Assembly (NCBI GenBank): GCA_947579665.1
Contig: OX388341.1
Location: 8,331,237-8,395,236, forward strand
Direction: 5' to 3'
Source of the DNA: Sympetrum striolatum
Taxonomy: Eukaryota; Arthropoda; Insecta; Odonata; Libellulidae
Length of the DNA: 64,000 nt
Part shown: positions 46,250-58,400 of the stretch, piece after piece
Layout of the letters: every line of letters starts with the position of its first letter
Position numbering within the stretch: the first letter of the stretch is position 1
Notes under the pieces: model-generated
What the model saw: only the letters and a program-made list of their open reading frames with translations
What the model was told of the DNA's origin: nothing
The model's database searches: none
Made by a program: the position numbers and the translations under genes

Positions 46250-46409
46250 GAAGAAACGGACATGGAAAAAAGTCCACCAAGGCCGGGAATCGAACCCGGG
46301 ATCTTCCTCTTGCCGGGAGAATGCTTTAACCAGCTAAGCTAACGAGGCTGAACAATTTAACCGGCTCGATTCCCGTCCTTGGAGGACTTTTTTCCATGTC
46401 CGTTTCTCC
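46250..46409. mobile_element. 160-bp foldback element with tRNA-like core, copy 4
   Basis: Matches copy 2 at an offset of 5900 bp. The first inverted-repeat bases read GAAGAAACGG instead of GGAGAAACGG. Confidence 0.9.
46276..46348 (-). tRNA. tRNA-Ala-like sequence (anticodon GGC), copy 4
   Basis: Anticodon loop CCGGCAA; D stem, anticodon stem and T stem all pair. The Pol III A and B boxes and T6 run are intact. Acceptor mismatches are as in copy 2. Confidence 0.7.
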
Positions 46410-49400
46410 TTGGGTTTTTCCTGGGTGCACTTCCTTATGTGCAATTTTCACCCTTCCTCTTCCTTCGGAAAATTAAGGAAAAAAAGAGGAAAAATATTGA
46501 AATTTCGCTATGATTATACGTTTTTGTTGCTTTTTTCGATAAAAAATCGATAAAATGAGGAAAATTCAGGAAAAAGAGAGGAAAAAAATTGAAATTTCGC
46601 TGACATTTTTCGTTTTTGTTGCTTTTTTCGATAATAAATCGATAAAATGAGGAAAGTTAAGGAAAAAAAGAGGAAAAAAATTGAAATTTCGCTGAAATTT
46701 TTCGTTTTTGTTGCTTTTTTCGATAATAAATCGATAAAATGAGGAAAATTAGGGGAAAAGAAGAGGAAAAATATTGAAATCTCGCTGAAATTTTTCGTTA
46801 TTGTTGCTTTTTTCGATAATAAATCGATTAAATGAGGAAAATTAAGGGAAAAAAGAGGAATAAAATTAAAATCTCGCTAAAATTATTATTTTTTGTTGAT
46901 TTTTTCGATAATAAATCGATAAAATGAGGAAAATGAAGGAAGAAATGAGGAAAAAAATTGAAATTTCGTTGACATTTTTCGTATTTGATACTTTTTTCGA
47001 TAATAAATCAATAAAATGAGGAAAATTAAGGAAAAAAAAGGAAAAATATAGAAATTTCGCTAAAATTATATGTTTTTGTTGCTTTTTTCGATAATAAATC
47101 GATAAAATGAGGAAAATTAAGTGAATAAAATTGAAATTTTGCTGAAATTTTTCGATTTTGTGGCTTTCTTCGATTATAAATCGATAAAATGAAGAAAATT
47201 AAGGGAAGAAAAGAGGAAAAAAATTAAAAATTTTCAAAATTATTCGTTTTTGTTGCTTTTTTCGATAATAAATCGATAAAATGAGGAAAATTAGGGGAAA
47301 AAATGAGGAATAATATTGAAATTTCGCTAAAATTATACCATTTTGATGCTTTTTTCGATAATAAATCGATAAAATGTGGAAAATTAAGGAAAAAAATTGT
47401 TATTTCGCTAAAATTATACGTTTTTGTAGCTTTTTTCGATAATAAATCGATAAAATGAGGAAAATTAAGGGAAAAAAAGAGGTAAAAAATTTGAAATTTC
47501 GCTAAAATTATACGTTTTTGTTCCTTTTTTCGATAATAAATCGATAAAATGAGGAAAATGAAGGAAAAAATGAGGAAAAAAATTGAAATTTCGCTGACAT
47601 TTTTCGTTTTTGTTGCTTTTTTCGATAATAAATCGATAAAATGAGGATAATTAGGGGAAAAGAAGCTGAAAAATATTGAAATTTCGCTAAAATTATACGT
47701 TTTTGTTGCTTTTTTCGATAATAAATCGATAAAATGAGGAAAATTAAGGAAAAAAAAGAGGCGAAAAATTGAAATTTTTCGTTTTTGTTGCTTTTTTCGA
47801 TAATAAATCGATAAAATGAGAAAATTAAGGAAAAAAAGAGGAAAAAAATTGAAATTTTACTGAACTTTTTCGTTTTTGATGCTCTTTTCGATAATAAAGC
47901 GATAAAATGAGGAAAATTAAGGAAAAAAAGAGGAATAAAATTAAAATTTCGCTAAAATTATTCGTTTTTATTGCTTTTTTCGATAATAAATCGATAAAAT
48001 GAGGAAAATGAAGGAAAAAATGAGGAAAAAAATTGAAATTTCGCTGACATTTTTCGTTTTTGTTGCTTTTTTCGATAATTAATCGATAAAATGAGGATAA
48101 TTAGGGGAAAAGAAGAGGAAAAATATTGAAATTTCGCTAAAATTATACGTTTTTGTTGCTTTTTTCGATAATAAATCGATAAAATGAGGAAAATTAAGGA
48201 AAAAAAAGAGGCGAAAAATTGAAATTTTTCGTTTTTGTTGCTTTTTTCGATAATAAATCGATAAAATGAGAAAATTAAGAAGAAAAAGAGGAAAAAAATT
48301 GAAATTTTGCTGAACTTTTTCGTTTTTGATGCTCTTTTCGATAATAAAGCGATAAAATGAGGAAAATTAAGGAAAAAAAGAGGAATAAAATTAAAATTTC
48401 GCTAAAATTATTCGTTTTTATTGCTTTTTTCGATAATAAATCGATAAAATGAGGAAAATTAAGGGAAAAAAATTGAAATTTTGCTGAACTTTTTCGTTTT
48501 TGATGCTCTTTTCGATAATAAAGCGATAAAATGAGGAAAATTAAGGAAAAAAAGAGGAATAAAATTAAAATTTCGCTAAAATTATTCGTTTTTGTGGCTT
48601 TTTTCGATTATAAATCGATAAAATGAAGAAAATTTAGGGAAGAAAAGAGGAAAAAAATTAAAAATTTGCAAAATTATTCGTTTTTGTTGCTTTTTTCGAT
48701 AATAAATTGATAAAATGAGGAAAATTAGGGGAAAAAAAGAGGAAAAATATCGAAATTACGCTAAAATTATACGTTTTTGTTGCTTTTTTCGATAATAAAT
48801 CGATAAAATGAGGAAAATTAAGGAAAAAAAAGGGGCGAAAAATTGAAATTTTTCGTTTTTGTTGCTTTTTTCGATAATAAATCGATTAAATGATGAAAAT
48901 TAAGAGAAAAAAAGGGGAATAAAATTAAAATTTCGCTAAAATTATTCTTTTTTGTTGATTTTTTCGATAATAAATCGATAAAATGAAGAAAATTAAGCGA
49001 AAAAAAGAGGAAAAAAAAAAAAAATTTGCAAAATTATTCGTTTTTGTTGCTTTTTTCGATAATAAATTGATAAAATGAGGAAAATTAAGGGAAAAAAAGA
49101 GGAAAAATATCGAAATGTCTCTTAAATTATTCGTTTCTGTTGCTTTTTTTCGATAATAATCGATAAAATGAGGTAAATTAAGGAAGAAAAGAGGAAAAAT
49201 ATAGAAATTTCGCTAAAATTATACGTTTTTGTTGCTTTTTTCGATAATAAATCGATAAAATGAGAAAATTAAGGAAAAAAAGAGGAAAAAAATTGAAATT
49301 TCGCTGAACTTTTTCGTTTTTGATGCTCTTTTCGATAATAAAGCGATAAAATGAGGAAAATTAAGGAAAAAAAGAGGAATAAAATTAAAATTTCGCTAAA

Positions 49401-52400
49401 ATTATTCGTTTTTATTGCTTTTTTCGATAATAAATCGATAAAATGAGGAAAATTAAGGGAATAAAATTAAAATTTCGCTGAAATTTTTCGTTTTTGTGGC
49501 TTTTTTCGATTATAAATCGATAAAATGAAGAAAATTTAGGGAAGAAAAGAGGAAAAAAATTAAAAATTTGCAAAATTATTCGTTTTTGTTGCTTTTTTCG
49601 ATAATAAATTGATAAAATGAGGAAAATTAGGGGAAAAAAGAGGAAAAATATCGAAATTTCGCTAAAATTATGCGTTTTTGTTGCTTTTTTCGATAATAAA
49701 TCGATAAAATGAGGAAAATTAAGGAAAAAAAGGGGAAAAAAATTGAAATTTCGTTGAAATATTTCGTAATTGATACTCTTTTCGATAATAAATCGATAAA
49801 ATGAGGAAAATTAAGGAAAAAATGAGGAAAAAAATTGAAATTTTACTGAAATTTTTCGTTTTTGTTGCTTTTTTCGATAATAAATCGATAAAATGAGGAA
49901 AATTAGAGGAAAAGAAGAGGAAAAATATTGAAATTTCGCTAAAATTATTCGTTTTTCTTGCTTTTTTCGATAATAAATCGAATAAATGAGGAAAATTAAG
50001 GGAATAAAATTGAAATTTCGCTGAAATTTTTCGTTTTTGTGCCTTTTTTCGATTATAAATCGATAAAATGAGGAAAATTAGGGGAAAAAAAGAGGAAAAA
50101 TATCGAAATTTCGCTAAATTTTTTACTTTTTGTTGCTTTTTTCGATAATAAATCGATAAAATGAGGAAAATTAATGAAAAAAAGGGGAAAAAAATTGAAA
50201 TTTCGTTGAAATATTTCGTATTTGATACTTTTTTCGATAATAAATCGATAAAATGAGGAAAATTAAGGAAAAAATGAGGAAAAAAATTGAAATTTCGCTG
50301 TAATTTTTCGTTTTTGTTGCTTTTATCGATAATAAATCGATAAAATGAGGAAAATTAAGGAAAAAAAGAGGAGAAAAATTGAAATTTTTCGTTTTTGTTG
50401 CTTTTTTCGATAATAAATCGATAAAATGAGGAAAATTAAGGATAAAAAGAGGAAAAAAATTAAAATTTCGCTGAAATTTTTCGTTTTTGTTTCTTTTTTG
50501 GATAATAAACCGATAAAATGAGGAAAATTTAGGGAGAAAAGGGGAAAAAAATTGAAATTTCGCTGATATGTTTCGTTTTTGTTGCTTTTTTCGATAATAA
50601 ATCGATAAAATGAAGAAAATTAAGGTAAAAAAAGAGGAAAAAAATTAAAAATTTCTCTTAAATTATTCGTTTTTTTTGCTTTTTTCGATAATAATCGATA
50701 AAATGAGGAAAATTAAGGAAAAAAAAACGAAAAATTTAGAAATTTCGCAAAAATTATACGTTTTTGTTGCTTTTTTCGATAATAAATCGATAAAATGAGG
50801 AAAATTAAGGAAAAAAAGAGGAAAAAAATTGAAATTTTGCTGAAATTTTTCGTTTTTGTTGCTTTTTGCGATAATAAATCGATTAAAAGAGGAAAATTAA
50901 GGCAATAATAGAGGAAAAGTATTGAAATTACGCTAAAATTATTCGTTTTTGTTGCTTTTTTCGATAATAAATCGATAAAATGAGGAAAATTTAAGGAATA
51001 AAAGGGGAAAAAAATTGAAATTTCGCTGGAATGTTTCGTTTGTGTTGCTATTTTCGATACTAAATTGATAAAAAGAAGAAAATTAAGGGAAAAAAGAGGA
51101 AAAAAATTGAAAATTTCGCTTAAATTATTCGTTTTTGTTGCTTTTTTCGATAATAAATCGATAAAATGAGGAAAATTAAGGAAGAAAAAGAGGAGAAAAA
51201 TTGAAATTTTTCGTTTTTGTTGATTTTTTCGATAATAAATCTATAAAATGAAGAAAATTAAGTATAAAAAGAGGAAAAAAATTGAAATTTCGCTGAAATT
51301 TTTCGTTTTTGTTGCTTTTTTCGATAATAAATCGATTAAATGATGAAAATTAAGAGAAAAAAAGGGGAATAAAATTAAAATTTCGCTTAAATTATTCTTG
51401 TTTGTTGATTTTTTTGATAATAAATCGATAAAATAAGGAAAATTAAGGGAAAAAAAGAGGAAAAAAATTAAAAATTTCTCTTAAATTATTCGTTTCTGTA
51501 GCTTTTTTCGATAATAATCGATAAAATGAGGTAAATTAAGGAAGAAAAGAGGAAAAATATAGATATTTCGCTAAAATTATACGTTTCTGTTGCTTGTTTC
51601 GATAATAAATCGATAAAATGAGAAAATTAAGGAAAAAAAGAGGAAAAAAATTGAAAATTCGCTGAAATTTTTCGTTTTAAATGCTCTTTTCGATAATAAA
51701 GCGATAAAATGAGGAAAAAAAGAGGAATAAAATTAAAATTTGGCTAAAATTATTTGTTTTTGTTGCTTTTTTCGATAATAAATCGATAAAATGAGGAAAA
51801 TTAGGGAAAAAAAAGAGGAAAAATATTGAAATCTCGCTAAAATTATTCATTTTTGTTGATTTTTTCGATAATAAATCGATAAAATGAGGAAAATTAAGGG
51901 AAAAAATTGAAATTTCGCTGAAATTTTTCGTTTTTGTTGCTTTTTTCGATAATAAATCGATTAAAAGAGGAAAATTAAGAGAAAAAAAGTGGAATAAAGT
52001 TAAAATTTCGCTAAAATTATTCTTATTTGTTGATTTTTTCGATAATAAATCTATAAAATGAGGAAAATTAAGGGAAAAAATTGAAATTTCGCTGAAATTT
52101 TTCGTTTTTGTTGCTTTTTTCGATAATAAATCGATAAAATGAGGAAAATTAGGGGAAAAGAAGAGGAAAAATATTGAAATTTCGTTGAAATTTTTCGTAT
52201 ATGATGCTTTTTTGGATAATAAACCGATAAAATGAGGAAAATTTAGGGAGAAAAGGGGAAAAAAATTGAAATTTCGCTGATATGTTTCGTTTTTGTTGCT
52301 TTTTTCGATAATAAATCGATAAAAAGAAGAAAATTAAGGGAAAAAAGAGGAAAAAAATTGAAAATTTCGCTTAAATTATTCGTTTTTGTTGCTTTTTTCG

Positions 52401-55400
52401 ATAATAAATCGATAAAATGAGGAAAATTAAGGAAGAAAAAGAGGAGAAAAATTGAAATTTTTCGTTTTTGTTGCTTTTTTCGATAATAAATCGATAAAAT
52501 GAAGAAAATTAAGTATAAAAAGAGGAAAAAAATTGAAATTTCGCTGAAATTTTTCGTTTTTGTTGCTTTTTTCGATAATAAATCGATTAAATGATGAAAA
52601 TTAAGAGAAAAAAAGGGGAATAAAAATAAAATTTCGCTTAAATTATTCTTGTTTGTTGATTTTTTTGATAATAAATCGATAAAATAAGGAAAATTAAGGG
52701 AAAAAAAGAGGAAAAAAATTAAAAATTTCTCTTAAATTATTCGTTTCTGTAGCTTTTTTCGATAATAATCGATAAAATGAGGTAAATTAAGGAAGAAAAG
52801 AGGAAAAATATAGATATTTCGCTAAAATTATACGTTTCTGTTGCTTGTTTCGATAATAAATCGATAAAATGAGAAAATTAAGGAAAAAAAGAGGAAAAAT
52901 TGAAAATTCGCTGAAATTTTTCGTTTTAAATGCTCTTTTCGATAATAAAGCGATAAAATGAGGAAAAAAAGAGGAATAAAATTAAAATTTGGCTAAAATT
53001 ATTTGTTTTTGTTGCTTTTTTCGATAATAAATCGATAAAATGAGGAAAATTAGGGAAAAAAATTGAAATTTCGCTGAAATTTTTCGTTTTTGTGGCTTTT
53101 TTCGATTATAAATCGATAAAATGAAGAAAATTTAGGGAAGAAAAGAGGAAAAAAATTAAACATTTGCAAAATTATTCGTTTTTGTTGCTTTTTTCGATAA
53201 TAAATTGATAAAATGAGGAAAATTAGGGGAAAAAAAGAGGAAAAATATTGAAATTTCGCTAAAATTATACGTTTTTGTTGCTTTTTTCGATAATAAATCG
53301 ATAAAATGAGGAAAATTAGAGGAAAGGAAGAGGAAAAATATTGAAATTTCGCTAAAATTATTCGTTTTTGTTGCTTTTTTCGATAATAAATCGATAAAAT
53401 GAGGAAAATTAAGGGAATAAAATTGAAATTTCGCTGAAATTTTTCGTTTTTGTGGCTTTTTTCGATTATAAATCGATAAATGAGGAAAATTAGGGGAAAA
53501 AAAGAGGAAAAATATCGAAATTTCGCTAAAATTATACGTTTTTGTTGCTTTCTTCGATAATGAATCGATAAAATGAGGAAAATTAATGAAAAAAAGGGGA
53601 AAAAAATTGAAATTTCGTTGAAATATTTCGTATTTGATACTTTTTTCGATAATAAATCGATAAAATGAGGAAAATTAAGGAAAAAATGAGGAAAAAAATT
53701 GAAATTTCGCTAAAATTACTCGTTTTTGTTGCTTTTTTCGATACTAAATCGATAAAATGAGGAAAATTTAGGGAAAAAAGGGGAACAAAATTGAAATTTC
53801 GCTGATATGTTTCGTTTTTTTTGCTTTTTCGATAATAAATCGATAAAATGAAGAAAATTAAGGGAAAATAAGAGGAAAAAAATTGAAATTTCGCTGAAAT
53901 TTTTCGTTTTTGGTTCTTTTTTCGATAATAAATCGATAAAATGAGGAAAATTACGGAAAAAAAGAGGAAAGAAATTGAAATTTCGCTGAAATTTTTCGTT
54001 TTTGATGCTTTTTTCGATAATAAATCGATAAAATGAGAAAATTAAGGAAAAAAAGAGGAAAAAAATTGAAATTTCGCTGAAATGTTTCGTTTTTGGTTCT
54101 TTTTTCGATAATAAATCGATAAAATGAGGAAAATTAAGGAAGAAAAGAGGAAAAATATAGAAATTTCGCTAAAGTTATACGTTTTTTTTGCTTTTTTCGA
54201 TAATAAATCGATAAAATGAGAAAATTAAGGAAAAAAAGAGGAAAAAAATTGAAATTTTTCGTTTTTGATGCTTTTTTCGATAATAAAGCGATAAAATGAG
54301 GAAAATTAAGGAAAAAAAGAGGAATTAAATTAAAATTTCGCTAAAATTATTCGTTTTTGTTGCTTTTTTCGATAATAAATCGATAAAATGAGGAAAATTA
54401 AGGGAATAAAATTGAAATTTCGCTGAAATTTTTCGTTTTTGTGGCTTTTTTCGATTAAAAATCGATAAAATGAAGAAAAATTTAGGGAAGAAAAGAGGAA
54501 AAAAATTAAAAATTTGCAAAATTATTCGTTTTTGTTGCTTTTTTCGATAATAAATTGATAAAATGAGGAAAATTAGGGGAAAAAAAGAGGTAAAATATTG
54601 AAACTTCGCTAAAATTATACGTTTGTGTTGCTTTTTTCGATAATAAATCGATAAAATGAGGAAAATTAAGGAAAAAAAGGGGAAAAAAATTGAAATTTCG
54701 TTGAAATATTTCGTATATGATACTTTTTTCGATAATAAATCGATAAAATTAGGACAATTAAGGAAAAAATGAGGAAAAAAATTGAAATTTCGCTGAAATT
54801 GTTCGTTTTTGTTGCTTTTTTCGATAATAAATCGATAAAATGAGGAAAATTAAGGGAATAAATTGAAATTTCGCTGAAATTTTTCGTTTTTGTGGCTTTT
54901 TTCGATTAAAAATCGATAAAATGAAGAAAATTTAGGGAAAAAAAGGGGAATAAAATTAAAATTTAGCTAAAATTATTCTTTTTTGTTGATTTTTTCGATA
55001 ATAAATCGATAAAATGAGGAAAATTAAGGGAAAAAATTGAAATTTCGCTAAAATTATACGTTTTTGTTGCTTTTTTCGATAATAAATCGATAAAATGAGG
55101 AAAATTTAGGGAAAAAAATTGAAATTTCGCTGAAATGTTTCGTTTTTGTTGCTTTTTTCGATAATATATGAAGAAAATTAAGGGAAAAAAAGAGGAAAAA
55201 AATTAAAAATTTCGCTTAAATTATTCGTTTTTGTGGCTTTTTTCGATAATAAATCGATAAAATGAGGAAAATTAAGGGAAAAAAAGAGGAAAAAAATTGA
55301 AATTTCGCTAAAATTATACGTTTTTGTTGCTTTTTTCGATAATAAATCGATAAAATGAGGAAAATGAAGGAAAAAATGAGGAAAAAAATTGAAATTTTGT

Positions 55401-58400
55401 TGAAATATTTCGTATTTGATGCTTTTTTCGATAATAAATCGATAAAATGAGGAAAATTAAGGAAAAAATGAGGAAAAAAATTGAAATTTCGCTGACATTT
55501 TTCGTTTTTGTTGCTTTTTATGATAATAAATCGATAAAATGAGGATAATTAGGGGAAAAGAAGAGGAAAAATATTGAAATTTCGCTAAAATTATACGTTT
55601 TTGTTGCTTTTTTCGATAATAAATCGATAAAATGAGGAAAATAAAGGAAAAAAAAGAGGCGAAAAATTGAAATTTTTCGTTTTTGTTGCTTTTTTCGATA
55701 ATTAATCGATTAAATGATGAAAATTAAGAGAAAAAAAGGGGAATAAAATTAAAATTTCGCTAAAATTATTCTTTTTTGTTGATTTTTTCGATAATAAATC
55801 GAAAAATGAAGAAAATTAAGGGAAAAAAAGAGGAAAAAAATTAAAAATTTGCAAAATTATTCGCTTTTGTTGCTTTTTTCGATAATAAACTGATAAAATG
55901 AGGAAAATTAAGGGAAAAAAAGAGGAAAAAAATTAAAAATTTGCAAAATTATTCGCTTTTGTTGCTTTTTTCGATAATAAACTGATAAAATGAGGAAAAT
56001 TAATGAAAAAAAGGGGAAAAAAATTGAAATTTCGTTGAAATATTTCGTATTTGATACTTTTTTCAATAATGAATCGATAAAATGAGGAAAATTAAGGAAA
56101 AAATGAGGAAAAAAATTGAAATTTCGCTGAAATTTTTCGTTTTTGTTGCTTTTTTCGATAATAAATCGATAAAATGAGGAAAATTAAGGAAAAAAAGAGG
56201 AAAAAAATTGATAATTCGCTGCAATATTTCGTTTTTGTTGCTTTTTTCGATAATAAATAGATAAATTGAGGACAATTAAGAAAAAAAGGATAGGAAAAAA
56301 GTTGAAATTTTGCAGAGATTTATCGTTTTTGTTGCTTTTTTCGATAATAAATTGATAAAATGAGGAAAATTAAGGGAAAAAAAGAGGAAAAAATTGAAAT
56401 TTCGCTTAAATTATGCGTTTTTTTTTTTCTTTTTTCGATAATAAATCGATAAAATGAGGAATATTGAGGGAACAAAATTGAAATTTCGCTGAAATTTTTC
56501 GTTTTTGTTGCTTTTTTCGATTATAAATCGATTTAATGAGGAAAATTAAGAGAAAAAAAGGGGAATAAAATTAAAATTTCGCTAAAATTATTCTTTTTTG
56601 TTGATTTTTTCGATAATAAATCAATAAAATGAGGAAAATTAAGGGAAAAAATTGAAATTTCGCTGAAATTTTTCGTTTTTGTTGCTTTTTTCGATAATAA
56701 ATCGATAAAATGAGGAAAATTAAGGAAGAAAAGAGGAAAAAAATTGATAATTCGCTGCAATATTTCGTTTTTGTTGCTTTTTTCGATAATAAATAGATAA
56801 ATTGAGGACAATTAAGAAAAAAAGGATAGGAAAAAAGTAGAAATTTTGCAGAGATTTACCGTTTTTGTTACTTTTTTCGATAATAAATTGATAAAATTAG
56901 GAAAATTAAGGGAAAAAAAGAGGAAAAAATTGAAATTTCGCTTAAATTATGCGTTTTTTTTTCTTTTTTCGATAATAAATCGATAAAATGAGGAATATTG
57001 AGGGAAAAAAAGAGGAAAAAAATTAAAAATGTCCTAAAATTATTCGTTTTTGTTGCTTTTTTCGATAATAAATCGATAAAATGAGGAAAATTAGGGGAAA
57101 AAAAGAGCAAAAAATTGAAATTTCGCTAAGATTATTCGTTTTTGTTGCATTTTTCGATAATAAATCGATATAATGAGGAAAATTTAGGAAAAAAAATTGA
57201 AATTTCGCTGAAATTTTTCGTTTTTGGTTCTTTTTCGATAATAAATCGATAAAGTGAGGAAAATTAAGAGAAAAAACAGAAAAATAATTGAAATTTCGGT
57301 AGAATTATTCGTTTTTGTTGCTTTTTTCGATAATAAATCGATAACAACAGGAAAATTAAGGGAATAATAGAGGAAGAGTCATGAAATTACGCTAAAATCA
57401 TTCGTTTTTGTTGCTTTTTTCGATAAGAAATCGATAAAATGAGGAAAATTTAGGGAAAAAAAGGGGAAAAAAATTGAAATTTCGCTGAAATGTTTCGTTT
57501 TTGTTGCTTTTTTCGATAATATATGAAGAAAATTAAGGGAAAAAAAGAGGAAAAAAATTAAAAATTTCGCTTAAATTATTCGTTTTTGTTGCTTTTTTCG
57601 ATAATAAATCGATAAAATGAGGAAAATTAAGGGAAAAAAAGAGGAAAAAAATTGAAATTTCGCTAAAATTATACGTTTTTGTTGCTTTTTTCGATAATAA
57701 ATCGATAAAATGAGGAAAATGAAGGAAAAAATGAGGAAAAAAATTGAAATTTCGTTGAAATATTTCGTATTTGATGCTTTTTTCGATAATAAATCGATAA
57801 AATGAGGAAAATTAAGGAAAAAATGAGGAAAAAAATTGAAATTTCGCTGACATTTTTCGTTTTTGTTGCTTTTTATGATAATAAATCGATAAAATGAGGA
57901 TAATTAGGGGAAAAGAAGAGGAAATATATTTAATTTCGCTAAAATTATACGTTTTTGTTGCTTTTTTCGATAATAATTCGATAAAATGAGGAAAATTAAG
58001 GAAAAAAAAGAGGCGAAAAATTGAAATTTTTCGTTTTTGTTGCTTTTTTCGATAATAAATCGATTAAATGATGAAAATTAAGAGAAAAAAAGGGGAATAA
58101 AATTAAAATTACGCTAAAATTATTCTTTTTTGTTGATTTTTTCGATAATAAATCGAAAAATGAAGAAAATTAAGGGAAAAAAAGAGGAAAAAAATTAAAA
58201 ATTTGCAAAATTATTCGCTTTTGTTGCTTTTTTCGATAATAAACTGATAAAATGAGGAAAATTGAGGGAAAAAAAGAGGAAAAAAATTGAAATTTTGCTA
58301 AAATTATACGTTTTTGTTGCTTTTTTCGATAATAAATCGATAAAATGAGGAAAATTAAGGAAGAAAAGAGGAAAAAAATTGATAATTCGCTGCAATATTT

